Below, one piece after another: positions 31,504-39,837 of a DNA stretch of 44,370 bases. Each line of letters opens with the position of its first letter. Position 1 is the first letter of the stretch. The notes under the pieces are model-generated. The model worked only from the letters and a program-made list of their open reading frames with translations. It had not been told where the DNA came from and searched no databases. A program made the translations under genes and the position numbers. The stretch spans positions 1 to 44,370 of the forward strand of contig JBIOUF010000310.1 in assembly GCA_044866695.1 (NCBI GenBank). The letters run 5' to 3'. This stretch comes from JBIOUF01 sp044866695 (GTDB lineage Bacteria > Actinomycetota > Actinomycetes > Propionibacteriales > Nocardioidaceae).

Positions 31504-32655
31504 CTACCGGGCCCGGTCCGGCCGCGGGAGGGTGAGCAGCCGGCACACGGTGGCCACCGCGGCCTCGAGGTTCGCCGGCCCCTCGGCCAGCGCCGTGGGC
31601 AGGTCGGTGACGTTGCCGACGATCGGCACCAGCGCGCGCACGCCGTGCCGGTAGAGCTGCTCGGCTCCAGGGCCGATCCTGCCGGCGAGGACGACGACCG
31701 GGACGCCCTGGCGTCGCGCCGCCTGGGCGACGCCGTACGGCGCTTTGCCGTGCATTGTCTGGGCGTCGACGGACCCCTCCCCGGTGAGCACCAGGTCGGC
31801 GCCGCGCAGCGCGTCGTCGAGGTGGACCGCCTCGAGCACGACCTCCACTCCGCTGCGGATGCGTGCGCGCGGGAAGGCGGCCAGCAGCGCCGCGCCCAGG
31901 CCGCCGGCCGCTCCGGCCCCCGGAGTGCCGGCCACGTCGCGCCCGGCGACCTCGGCGAGGTGACCTGCGAGCACGGCAAGGGCGGCGTCGAGCCGGGCCA
32001 CCATCTCGGGGCTCGCGCCCTTCTGCGGGCCGAAGACCGCGCTCGCCCCGGTGGGCCCCAGGAGCGGGTTGGTCACGTCGCAGGCGATCTCCACCTCGAG
32101 GTCGCGCAGCCGTGGGTCGAGGCCGGTCGGGTCGACGCGGGCGAGCCCCTCCAGGGCCACGGGCACGGGACTCAGCTGCTCGCCCTCGGCGTCGAGCAGC
32201 CGCAGGCCCAGGGCGTGCAGCATGCCCGCTCCTGCGTCGTTCGTGACGCTGCCGCCGAGGCCGACGACGACCCGTCTCGCCCCGCGGTCCAGCGCGGCAC
32301 GCAGCAGCTCCCCGACGCCGATGCTGGTCGCGCGGAGCGGGTCGCGCACTGCCAGGGGCACCAGGTCGATCCCCACGGCCGCGGCGACCTCGACGACGGC
32401 GAGGCGCTCGGCCGCCACCCATCCGTACCGGGCGCCGACGGCGGCGCCGAGCGGGCCGGTCACCGGGACCTGGACCAGCTCACCGTGCAGCGAGGCGACC
32501 AGCGCGTCGACGGTGCCCTCCCCGCCGTCCGCGACCGGCGCGGCGACGCACACCGCGTCAGGCAGCACCGAGCGCACCCCCCGCTCCATCGCCGCGACCG
32601 CCTCGCGCGCCGACATGGACTCCTTGAACGAGTCGGGGGCCAGGACGAAGCGCAT
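31504..32655 (-). CDS. Glycerate kinase (GlxK/GarK family)
   Basis: A 383-aa kinase that phosphorylates D-glycerate with ATP, feeding lower glycolysis from glyoxylate or serine breakdown. Family landmarks: the start LAPDSFKESMSAREA, VADGGEGTVDALV, the Gly-rich GLGGSVTNDAGAGML, the ATP-site FGPQKGAS and the C-terminal TGEGSVDAQTMHGKAPYGVA. Length is normal. AGGAAGG precedes ATG 32655. The product may be 2- or 3-phosphoglycerate depending on subclass, which I cannot settle from sequence. It is followed in the same direction, after its own upstream gene, by no obvious pathway partner; the chromate transporter lies 61 bp upstream on the same strand. Confidence 0.93.
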   Translation of the reverse strand: MRFVLAPDSFKESMSAREAVAAMERGVRSVLPDAVCVAAPVADGGEGTVDALVASLHGELVQVPVTGPLGAAVGARYGWVAAERLAVVEVAAAVGIDLVPLAVRDPLRATSIGVGELLRAALDRGARRVVVGLGGSVTNDAGAGMLHALGLRLLDAEGEQLSPVPVALEGLARVDPTGLDPRLRDLEVEIACDVTNPLLGPTGASAVFGPQKGASPEMVARLDAALAVLAGHLAEVAGRDVAGTPGAGAAGGLGAALLAAFPRARIRSGVEVVLEAVHLDDALRGADLVLTGEGSVDAQTMHGKAPYGVAQAARRQGVPVVVLAGRIGPGAEQLYRHGVRALVPIVGNVTDLPTALAEGPANLEAAVATVCRLLTLPRPDRAR

Positions 32656-32716
32656 GCAGCCTTCCTACCCGGTCAACGCCGCAGCGCGGGTCGCTGGTCG
32701 TCGCACGCCCAGCCGG

Positions 32717-33889
32717 TCAGGGCCAGCTCGTGTGGGCGAGGCCGACGAGCGCCCCGGCGACGATGTACCAGGCGGTGTTCAGCCGGGTTCGCACGACCAG
32801 CCCGAACGCCACGACCGCGAGGGCGACGGTCAGCGGGTCCACCAGGGAGGTGCGCGCCAAGTGGAGGGTGACGCCGGCCATGAGGGCAAGGGAGGCGACG
32901 TTCAGCCCGTCGAGCAGGGCCGAGGTCCACGCGCGTGCCCGGAGGGCGTCGGTGATCCTGGTCAGCAGGCCGACGAAGACGAACGACGGCAGGAAGATCG
33001 CGACCGTCGCCACGAAGGCCCCCACGGGACCCGCGACGAGGTAGCCGACGAAGGTCGCCGCGGTGAACACCGGGCCTGGCGTGACCTGCCCGATCGCGAC
33101 CGCGTCGAGCAGCTGCTGCTCGGTGATCCAGCCCAGCCGGTCCACGAAGTCGCCTTGCAGGAACGCCACCAGGACATAGCCGCTGCCGTAGAGCACCGAC
33201 CCGATCTTGACCATGGTGGCGAACAGCTGCCACAGCTGGGCCGCGGACGGGTCGGCGAAGACCGGCAGGGCACCGGCCACCACCGGCAGCCCGACCACGT
33301 CGACCTGCCCCGAGCGGCGTACTGACCGCGCGCCGTGCCCCCCCACCGCCGCCACGGCGCCCGCCGCCAGCACCACGAGCTCGTTGACCCCGAGCAGGTA
33401 CGCCGCCAGGCAGGCGACGGCGAGCAGCGCCAGCCACCTGGACCTGACCGCGGTCCGCACCAGCCCGACCAGCGCGAAGGCGATGATCGCGATCACCACC
33501 GGCACGACGCCGTAGAGGATGCCCTCGAAGGCCGGGGTCTGCCCGTAGGTGACATAGGCCCAGGCGAGCCCGGTGACCATCAGCGCCGCCGGGAGGATGA
33601 AGCAGACGCCGGCCAGGCCCAGACCGCGCCACCTGGCCCGGTCGAAGCCGAGATGGATGGCCAGCTCGGTGGAGTTGGGGCCCGGGATCAGGTTGGTAGC
33701 GCCCATCAGGTCCACGAACCGCTGGTCGGTCACCCAGCCGCGGCGCCGCACCAGCTCCTCGCGCATCATCGCGATGTGCGCGGCCGGCCCGCCGAACGAG
33801 ATGGTGCCTAGCCGGAGGAAGACCAGGGCGATCTCGCGGAGCCGGTGGGCTCCCTCGGGGTGAGGTCCCGACGCCCGTGGCCTCGTCAC
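32717..33889 (-). CDS. chrA: Chromate transporter family (CHR) protein
   Basis: A 390-aa membrane protein made of two homologous CHR halves. The first begins RLGTISFGGPAAHIAMM with NLIPGPNSTELAIHLG, the second IGSVLYGSGYVLVAFLQ with GQVTPGPVFTAATFVGY; these paired G-P and PGP motifs are diagnostic. ChrA proteins export chromate and give resistance, but many family members have no tested substrate. GTG 33889 is used; no strong ribosome-binding site is visible. About ten to twelve helices are expected. No chrB or reductase gene is nearby. Confidence 0.88.
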   Translation of the reverse strand: MTRPRASGPHPEGAHRLREIALVFLRLGTISFGGPAAHIAMMREELVRRRGWVTDQRFVDLMGATNLIPGPNSTELAIHLGFDRARWRGLGLAGVCFILPAALMVTGLAWAYVTYGQTPAFEGILYGVVPVVIAIIAFALVGLVRTAVRSRWLALLAVACLAAYLLGVNELVVLAAGAVAAVGGHGARSVRRSGQVDVVGLPVVAGALPVFADPSAAQLWQLFATMVKIGSVLYGSGYVLVAFLQGDFVDRLGWITEQQLLDAVAIGQVTPGPVFTAATFVGYLVAGPVGAFVATVAIFLPSFVFVGLLTRITDALRARAWTSALLDGLNVASLALMAGVTLHLARTSLVDPLTVALAVVAFGLVVRTRLNTAWYIVAGALVGLAHTSWP

Positions 33890-33951
33890 GGTAGCCAGAT
33901 TCCCATGCCCGCTGGCCGCGGCACGGGAGTGCCGGCCGGAGCGATCCTCGC

Positions 33952-33995
33952 CCCACCAGGATTGCCGGCTCGACCCACCAGGATTGCCGGCTCGA
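33952..33995. repeat. Two tandem 22-bp units
   Basis: Perfect direct repeats at 33952-33973 and 33974-33995, each containing ATTGCCGGCTCGA. The GCCGGCTCGA core resembles the units of the two 32-bp-period arrays in this window. It lies between the SDR gene and the chromate transporter gene. Confidence 0.85.
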
Positions 33996-34007
33996 CGGGA
34001 GAAGGGG

Positions 34008-34781
34008 TCAGCCGAGGACCGAGCCGCCTCCGTCGACGACGATGTTGGCGCCGCTGACCCAGGAGGACTCGTCGGAGGCCAGGAACACCGCGGCGTTGAC
34101 GACGTCGTCGGGCCGGCCGTGCCGGCCCAGCGGGATCCGGTCGAGCACGACGCGCCGCATCCGCTCCGGCGGATCGGCCAGCATCGGCGCGGTGTTGGGC
34201 GTCTCCACCAGCCCGGGGCTGATCACGTTCGCGCGGATGCCGTGCGGGCCGCCCTCCACCACCAGCTGCAGGGTCAGCGCGATCACCCCGCCCTTGGCCG
34301 CGGAGTGGGCGTTCTGCGGCATGAACTCCACGCCCCGCAATGCCGCGATCGACCCGACGTTGATGATCGACCCACCACCATGGGCCTTCAGGTGCGGCCA
34401 GGCGGCCCGGACGGTGTAGTAGACCAGGCTGAGCTCGTTGCGCATCGTGAAGTCCCAGTCCGCGGCGGTGAGCTCGTCCAGGGCGCCGAACCGCTGGGTC
34501 GAGGCGTTGTTGTAGAGCACGTCGATCCCGCCGTACACGCCCACCGCGGCGTCCACCCACTCCCTGGCCGCGTCGGGGTCACCCAGGTCCACCCCGCCCA
34601 TCGCCGTGATCTCGCCCCCCGCCGCGCGCACCGACTCCGTGGTCCGCTCCGCACCCGCGGCGTCCAGGTCGCACCCGACCACCCGCGCCCCCTCCGCGGC
34701 GAACCGGGACGCGGCGGCGACCCCCATCCCGCCGCCGACCCCGGTGACCAGGGCGATCTTGCCGTCCAGACGTCCGGTCAT
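34008..34781 (-). CDS. Short-chain dehydrogenase/reductase with His at the Tyr position
   Basis: A 257-aa classical SDR. The cofactor motif is TGVGGGMG (13-20), CDLD at the end of the second strand suggests NAD(H) preference, NNAS (91-94) and Ser144 (NVGSIAALRG) are present, and the C-terminus has the usual DVVNAAVFLASDESSWVSG and VVDGG. The catalytic YxxxK is HSAAK (His159, Lys163), so the general-acid Tyr is replaced. Such His variants do occur in this family but their chemistry is poorly described. ATG 34781 overlaps the stop of the SRPBCC gene by 4 bp, so the two are co-translated. The substrate is unknown. Confidence 0.9.
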   Translation of the reverse strand: MTGRLDGKIALVTGVGGGMGVAAASRFAAEGARVVGCDLDAAGAERTTESVRAAGGEITAMGGVDLGDPDAAREWVDAAVGVYGGIDVLYNNASTQRFGALDELTAADWDFTMRNELSLVYYTVRAAWPHLKAHGGGSIINVGSIAALRGVEFMPQNAHSAAKGGVIALTLQLVVEGGPHGIRANVISPGLVETPNTAPMLADPPERMRRVVLDRIPLGRHGRPDDVVNAAVFLASDESSWVSGANIVVDGGGSVLG

Positions 34782-35230
34782 CGCTCGTTCTCCGCGGTGG
34801 CCTCGGCCCCTCGGAGCACCGACCGCAGCTGCCTGCCGAGCGTCCACGCGCCGGCGACGGGGATCAGCGCGCCGACCAGCCTGCCGAGGACGGACCTGGG
34901 CGCACGGGTCAACGTCACGTGTACGTCGGTGCCCCCGGCGGACGGGGCCAGCCGGTAGCGCCAGCCGCTCCCTGCCCCCCAGAGGTTGGAGTCGAGGGTC
35001 TCGATCGCGAGGGTGCCGGCGGAGGCGTCCCATGAGTACCGCGCGCGCTCCCAGCCCATCGCGTTGCCCTCGGTGACCTCGGCCCAGTCCGGGCCGGCAC
35101 CGTGCACCGCGTAGTGCGCCTGGTCGATGTTCGGCCATCGGCGAGGCCGGTCCGGCCCGAAGTCGGTGAGGAACGCCATCACGTCGCCCGGCGGCAGGCT
35201 CGTGTGGACGGTGAACCGGGCTGTCGGCAT
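34778..35230 (-). CDS. SRPBCC-superfamily (polyketide cyclase/START-like) protein
   Basis: A 150-aa protein with the pattern of a small helix-grip ligand-binding protein: an N-terminal strand (ARFTVHTSLP), a helix with FLTDFGPDRPRRWPNID, curved strands through YSWDASAGTLAIETLDSN and GWRYRLAPSAGGTDVHVTLT, and a long C-terminal helix (LGRQLRSVLRG). Such proteins bind hydrophobic ligands or act as cyclases, but no catalytic residue can be assigned. GAGGAAG before ATG 35230 sets the start; longer frames lack support. It is coupled to the SDR gene downstream, so it may act on the same compound. Confidence 0.75.
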   Translation of the reverse strand: MPTARFTVHTSLPPGDVMAFLTDFGPDRPRRWPNIDQAHYAVHGAGPDWAEVTEGNAMGWERARYSWDASAGTLAIETLDSNLWGAGSGWRYRLAPSAGGTDVHVTLTRAPRSVLGRLVGALIPVAGAWTLGRQLRSVLRGAEATAENER

Positions 35231-35363
35231 GGTGGCTTCCTCGGATCCGGCTGGCTGGGCTGGGCTCATCATCCGCCCTGGCCCGCCTGGTGCCACGGCC
35301 CCCCCGCCGCCACGCACCGGCATCCCCGACGGGCTCGCCGCGCCGGCCCGGGAGGCGGCTTCC

Positions 35364-35369
35364 TAGACT
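35364..35369 (+). promoter_or_regulatory. -10-like box upstream of pntA
   Basis: TAGACT fits the actinobacterial TANNNT -10 form and lies 47 nt before the pntA GTG, but the -35 region is not recognisable. Confidence 0.3.
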
Positions 35370-35416
35370 GACGCCTGGCTCTCCGCCTCTTGGCGTCCAG
35401 ACGAAGGGACCGGCCC

Positions 35417-36991
35417 GTGATCATCGGAGTCCTGAAGGAAGCGCGTCCCGGTGAGACCCGGGTGGCGGCGACGCCGGCGACGGTGGCCCAACTGCTGAAC
35501 CTGGGCTATGAGGTGGTGGTGGAGCCCGGTGCCGGGGCGGCGTCGAGCTTCCCCGATGCGGCGTACGTCGAGGCGGGTGCGACCGTGGGCGACCCGCTGG
35601 CCGCGGACGTGGTGTTCGGGGTGAACGCCCCGTCGCCCGCGCAGCTGGACGCGTTGCGTCCCGGGGCGACGGTGGTGGGGTTGCTGGGCCCGGCGCTGAA
35701 CGCCGACCTGGTCCAGGACCTCGCCGGTCGTCCCGTGACGGCGCTGGCGATGGACGCGGTGCCGCGGATCTCGCGCGCGCAGTCGCTGGACGTGCTGTCC
35801 TCGATGGCCAACATCGCGGGCTACCGGGCCGTGGTGGAGGCGGCCCACGAGTTCGGCCGGTTCTTCACCGGTCAGGTGACCGCGGCGGGAAAGGTGCCCC
35901 CGGCAAAGGTGCTGGTGGTGGGCGCGGGAGTGGCGGGCCTGGCGGCGATCGGCGCGGCGGGCAGCCTGGGCGCGATGGTGCGGGCCACCGACCCGCGGCC
36001 GGAGGTGGCCGACCAGGTCCGGTCGCTGGGCGGGGAGTACCTGTCGATCGAGTCGCCCGAGGTCGAGGTGTCGGCGACCGGCTACGCCAAGGAGATGGGC
36101 GAGGACTACAAGCAGCGCGAGGCCGAGCTGTACGCCGAGCAGTGCCGCGACGCCGACATCGTGATCACCACGGCGCTGATCCCGGGCCGGCCGGCGCCGC
36201 GGATCATCACCGCCGACATGGTCGCCTCGATGAAGCCGGGGTCGGTGGTGGTCGACATGGCCGCGGCAAACGGGGGCAACGTCGCAGGCACGGTGCCGGG
36301 CCAGCGGGTGGTCACCGGAAACGGCGTGACGATCCTGGGCTACACCGACCTGGCCGGCCGCCTGCCCGGGCAGGCGTCGCAGCTGTACGGCACCAACCTG
36401 GTGAACCTGATGAAGCTGCTCACCCCGGACAAGGACGGCCGCCTGGTGCTGGACTTCGACGACGTGGTGCAGCGGTCGATCACCGTGGTCCGCTACCACG
36501 CCGGGCACGACGGCCAGGACGGGGTGACCGAGCTGACCTGGCCGCCGCCACCGGTGCAGGTGTCGGCGGCGGCGACGGCGAACACCGGGCCGGCGCCGGC
36601 CGCGCCGCCCCCAGCCGTGGCGGAGGCGCGGGCGAAGCGGCCGATGAGCCAGGGCCGGCGGTTCGGTGTGGTGGCGGTGGTGGCCGGCGTCCTGTTCCTG
36701 CTCGCGGCGTACTCGCCGTCTGCGCTGCAGCGGCACATCACCGTGTTCGCGCTGGCGATCGTGATCGGCTACTACGTCATCGGCAACGTGCACCATGCCC
36801 TGCATACGCCGCTGATGAGCGTGACCAACGCGATCTCCGGGATCATCGTGGTCGGCGCGCTGCTGCAGATCGGGCACGGGGACGCGCTGGTCACGGTGCT
36901 GTCGTTCGTGGCGATCCTGATCGCGAGCATCAACGTGTTCGGCGGGTTCTCGGTGACCCGCCGGATGCTCGGCATGTTCTCGCGTAGCTGA
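35417..36991 (+). CDS. pntA: NAD(P) transhydrogenase subunit alpha
   Basis: A 524-aa alpha subunit of the proton-translocating transhydrogenase, which passes hydride between NADH and NADP+ at the cost of the proton gradient. The NAD(H)-binding dI domain fills ~1-370 with IGVLKEARPGETRVAATP at the start and the Rossmann loop VVGAGVAGLAAIGAAGSLG. A Pro/Ala-rich linker (~385-415) leads to four membrane helices at the C-terminus, as in the E. coli-type two-subunit enzyme. GTG 35417 with GAAGGGA upstream is the start. pntB follows after 17 bp with its own ribosome-binding site. Confidence 0.95.
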   Translation: MIIGVLKEARPGETRVAATPATVAQLLNLGYEVVVEPGAGAASSFPDAAYVEAGATVGDPLAADVVFGVNAPSPAQLDALRPGATVVGLLGPALNADLVQDLAGRPVTALAMDAVPRISRAQSLDVLSSMANIAGYRAVVEAAHEFGRFFTGQVTAAGKVPPAKVLVVGAGVAGLAAIGAAGSLGAMVRATDPRPEVADQVRSLGGEYLSIESPEVEVSATGYAKEMGEDYKQREAELYAEQCRDADIVITTALIPGRPAPRIITADMVASMKPGSVVVDMAAANGGNVAGTVPGQRVVTGNGVTILGYTDLAGRLPGQASQLYGTNLVNLMKLLTPDKDGRLVLDFDDVVQRSITVVRYHAGHDGQDGVTELTWPPPPVQVSAAATANTGPAPAAPPPAVAEARAKRPMSQGRRFGVVAVVAGVLFLLAAYSPSALQRHITVFALAIVIGYYVIGNVHHALHTPLMSVTNAISGIIVVGALLQIGHGDALVTVLSFVAILIASINVFGGFSVTRRMLGMFSRS

Positions 36992-37008
36992 GAGGGGAGG
37001 AACCAGCC

Positions 37009-38427
37009 ATGTCTGTGGAGACTGCCGCCGCGGCGGCGTACCTGGTCGCCGCGCTGCTGTTCATCCTCGCTCTGGCGGGGCTGTCGCGGCACGAGACCGC
37101 GAAGGCCGGGAACACCTTCGGGATCGCCGGGATGGCGCTGGCGCTGGTGGCCACCATCGCGCTGGCCCTGGACCGGGACATATCCGGGCCGGGCGCGGCG
37201 CTGCTCGCGGTCGGGATGGCGCTCGGCGCTGTGGTCGGCCTGACCCTGGCCGCCCGGGTCGAGATGACCGGGATGCCCGAGCTGATCGCGATGCTGCACT
37301 CCTTCGTCGGCCTGGCCGCGGTGCTGGTCGGCTGGAACGGCTACCTGCACGTCGAGGCGGACCTGGGCCTGCTCGAGGCCAGGCTCCTGGACGAGGCGGG
37401 GCTGCTCGGCGTCCACTCCGGCGAGGTCGTCGTCGGGGTGTTCATCGGCGGGGTCACCTTCACCGGGTCGATCGTGGCGAACCTGAAGCTGTCCGCGCGC
37501 ATCAAGTCCGCGCCGCTGATGCTGCCCGGCAAGAACGCCCTCAACCTGGGCGCGCTGGCGGCGTTCGTGGCGCTGTCCGCGTGGTTCGTCGCCGACCCCC
37601 AGCTCTGGCTGCTGATCGCGGTCACCGCGATCTCCCTCGCCCTGGGGTGGCACCTGGTCGCCTCCATCGGCGGCGGCGACATGCCCGTCGTCGTCAGCAT
37701 GCTCAACAGCTACTCCGGATGGGCCGCCGCCGCCTCCGGGTTCCTGCTCGAGAACGACCTGCTCATCGTCACCGGTGCGCTGGTCGGCTCCTCCGGTGCC
37801 TACCTGTCCTACATCATGTGCAAGGCCATGAACCGGTCCTTCATCTCCGTCATCGCCGGAGGGTTCGGCATCGAGGCCGGCCCCGCCGACGCCAAGGACT
37901 ACGGCGAGCACCGCGAGATCACCGCCGAGGCCGCCGCGGAGCTGCTCTCCGGTGCCGACACCGTGGTCATCACCCCCGGCCACGGGATGGCCGTCGCGCA
38001 GGCCCAGTACGGCGTCGCCGAGCTCACCCGCAAGCTCCGCGAGCGCGGCGCGGACGTCCGGTTCGGCATCCACCCGGTCGCCGGCCGGCTCCCCGGCCAC
38101 ATGAACGTCCTGCTCGCCGAGGCCAAGGTCCCCTACGACATCGTCTTGGAGATGGACGAGATCAACGACGACTTCGACGACACCGCCGTCGTCCTGGTCA
38201 TCGGCGCCAACGACACCGTCAACCCCGCCGCCGAGGATGACCCCACCAGCCCGATCGCCGGCATGCCCGTGCTCCGCGTCTGGGAGGCCGACAACGTCGT
38301 CATCTTCAAGCGCTCCATGGCGTCGGGGTACGCCGGCGTCCCCAACCCGCTGTTCTACCGCGACAACGCCGCCATGCTCTTCGGCGACGCCAAGGACCGC
38401 GTCGAGGACATTCTGCGCGCCCTCTGA
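37009..38427 (+). CDS. pntB: NAD(P) transhydrogenase subunit beta
   Basis: A 472-aa beta subunit with eight to nine membrane helices (residues ~5-260) that carry the proton path, followed by the NADP(H)-binding dIII domain (~290-472): VVITPGHGMAVAQAQ is the pyrophosphate loop, HPVAGRLPGHMNVLLAEA the hinge, and GANDTVNPAA and KRSMASGYAGVPNPLF the NADP-site loops. Length and order match the family exactly. GGGGAGG lies 8 nt before ATG 37009. It forms an operon with pntA. Membrane helices contain NSYSGWAAAASGF, a strongly conserved segment of PntB. Confidence 0.96.
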   Translation: MSVETAAAAAYLVAALLFILALAGLSRHETAKAGNTFGIAGMALALVATIALALDRDISGPGAALLAVGMALGAVVGLTLAARVEMTGMPELIAMLHSFVGLAAVLVGWNGYLHVEADLGLLEARLLDEAGLLGVHSGEVVVGVFIGGVTFTGSIVANLKLSARIKSAPLMLPGKNALNLGALAAFVALSAWFVADPQLWLLIAVTAISLALGWHLVASIGGGDMPVVVSMLNSYSGWAAAASGFLLENDLLIVTGALVGSSGAYLSYIMCKAMNRSFISVIAGGFGIEAGPADAKDYGEHREITAEAAAELLSGADTVVITPGHGMAVAQAQYGVAELTRKLRERGADVRFGIHPVAGRLPGHMNVLLAEAKVPYDIVLEMDEINDDFDDTAVVLVIGANDTVNPAAEDDPTSPIAGMPVLRVWEADNVVIFKRSMASGYAGVPNPLFYRDNAAMLFGDAKDRVEDILRAL

Positions 38428-38519
38428 CCCGACGCCAGGGCCCCGTCATACGGCGGCGACCTCGACCACGAAAGTTGACGCTCAGGAGCTCCTCCCCCTG
38501 GGTCGGCGCGAGCAGTGGC

Positions 38520-38595
38520 GGGAGCTCTGCCAGCCGCGCTAGGGGCGAAGGTCTCCAACATCCTGATGGAGTCCTGAGGAACCCAAGAGCTTCCC
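38520..38595 (+). ncRNA. Candidate structured leader RNA
   Basis: A long-range helix pairs GGGAGCTCT (38520-38528) with AGAGCTTCCC (38586-38595), with one bulged T. Inside it GGTCTCCA (38550-38557) pairs with TGGAGTCC (38567-38574) with one mismatch, and a GCC/GGC arm may form between. The result is a closed, branched fold about 140 nt upstream of the repeat-protein gene. It could be a riboswitch or other cis-acting RNA; it does not match any class I know. The rest of the 307-bp gap after pntB shows no gene. Confidence 0.35.
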
Positions 38596-38734
38596 ATGAA
38601 GAGTCAACGCACCACGTCATGGCTGCAGCCTGCGCCTGTCTCACTCCTGAGTTCGGTCGTACCCACCGACCAAACCGCGACCACCGCACCGGGACGGCAT
38701 CCCGCACAAGGCAACGCGAAAGGCACCATCCACC

Positions 38735-39784
38735 ATGCGCAAGATCGTCCTCGGCCTCGTCGCCGCCACCGCCGTGGCCGCGCCGATCGCCTTCACGGCC
38801 AGCGCGGCGAACGCCGACGTCGCCCTCGACGCCAGCGGCAAGGGCTTCATCGGCAAGGGCGCCGTGCAGTCCGCCTACGGCTACAGCAACGGCACCATGC
38901 AGACCGCCGTGGAAAGGGGCTTCGCGTTCCGCGCCGAGCAGCCGACCAGCCAGCCGGTCGCGCAGTCTGCCACCCAGTCCGGCTCGCAGACCGGTACGCA
39001 GACCGGCACCGAATCGGCCACCCAGGTCGGCACACAGTCGGCCACGCGAGTCGTCTCGCAGGACCTGTCCTGCACCTACACCAACGGCAGCGACAAGAAC
39101 ACCAAGTACTTCCACCGTGAGGGGGTTCGCGGCGGCGAGCGGACCGGCACCCGCGACGGCAGCCGGGTCGGCACCCGCGAGGGTGTCCGCGACGTCGAGC
39201 GCGACGGCATCCGCACCGGCATCCGAGCCGGCTCGCTGACCGGAACTCTGTCCGCCGACCTGAACGTCACCAACAAGAAGACCGGCCAGTACACCGGCTT
39301 CAACCTCAACGGCTGGACGAGCAGCCCTGCCTACACACCGGCTGCCACCATGTGGAACGACTCGGCGTCCTTCGACGCGTGGGAGTTCGGCGACTGGTCG
39401 TTCGGTGCCTACTCGTTCACCGGTGGCTACGGCTTCGGCGAGTACTCGTTCCCCGACGCGTACATGTGGGAGCCGGACGCCGGCATCGAATGGGGCGACT
39501 GGGTTGCCGCTCCGGGCGAGAACCCCGCTGACTGCGACCGTAGCCAGAACGCCGACAAGATCACCTATTACGACAGCGTAGTCACCGACGGCACGATGAC
39601 CGACGGCGCGATCACCGACGGCGACATCACCGTCAACGGCGTCGAGGACGGCGCCATCACCGACGGCACGATCACCGAGGGCCGAACCGAGTACGGCGCG
39701 CAGTACCCCACGGGCGATCGCATCCCCGGCACCATGTCCAAGGTGGTCGTCACCGACTACCGCCCCATCAGCAAGACTCTCTAG
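38735..39784 (+). CDS. Secreted protein built of short-period repeats
   Basis: A 349-aa exported protein of unknown function. The signal peptide (about 1-28, cleavage near ANA-D) precedes a small domain with GKGFIGKGAVQSAYGYSNG. Then come four repeat blocks: ten tetrads of form xQx(G/A) at 72-111 (TQSG, SQTG, TQTG); eleven tetrads of form xRxG at 127-170 (ERTG, TRDG, SRVG); an aromatic block at 216-246 (WEFGD, WSFGA, YSFTG); and (I/M/V)T(D/E)G pentads at 281-317 (MTDG, ITDG). Only two Cys are present (113, 267), one between the Q and R blocks. Alternating small and polar residues suggest beta strands that stack. AAAGG lies some 11 nt before ATG 38735. A strong hairpin follows the stop. I know no assigned function. 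Confidence 0.8.
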   Translation: MRKIVLGLVAATAVAAPIAFTASAANADVALDASGKGFIGKGAVQSAYGYSNGTMQTAVERGFAFRAEQPTSQPVAQSATQSGSQTGTQTGTESATQVGTQSATRVVSQDLSCTYTNGSDKNTKYFHREGVRGGERTGTRDGSRVGTREGVRDVERDGIRTGIRAGSLTGTLSADLNVTNKKTGQYTGFNLNGWTSSPAYTPAATMWNDSASFDAWEFGDWSFGAYSFTGGYGFGEYSFPDAYMWEPDAGIEWGDWVAAPGENPADCDRSQNADKITYYDSVVTDGTMTDGAITDGDITVNGVEDGAITDGTITEGRTEYGAQYPTGDRIPGTMSKVVVTDYRPISKTL

Positions 39785-39796
39785 GCACCGGCATCA

Positions 39797-39837
39797 GCAC
39801 CGACGCCCCCGCCCGCCACGGCCGGGGGCGTCGGTGC
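39797..39837 (+). terminator. Strong hairpin after the repeat-protein gene
   Basis: Perfect 15-bp arms GCACCGACGCCCCCG (39797-39811) and CGGGGGCGTCGGTGC (39823-39837) around an 11-nt loop, beginning 13 nt after the stop codon. No T-tract follows, as is common for actinobacterial hairpin terminators. Confidence 0.7.

Noticed and set aside
35417..38427. Alanine dehydrogenase, suggested by the start of the pntA product
   Set aside because: The PntA dI domain is homologous to alanine dehydrogenase, but the membrane tail and the adjacent pntB settle it as transhydrogenase.
38520..38595. Fluoride or c-di-AMP riboswitch
   Set aside because: A CTGATGGAG stretch recalls the fluoride aptamer, but the other conserved segments are missing and the c-di-AMP core sequences are absent, as far as I recall their consensus.
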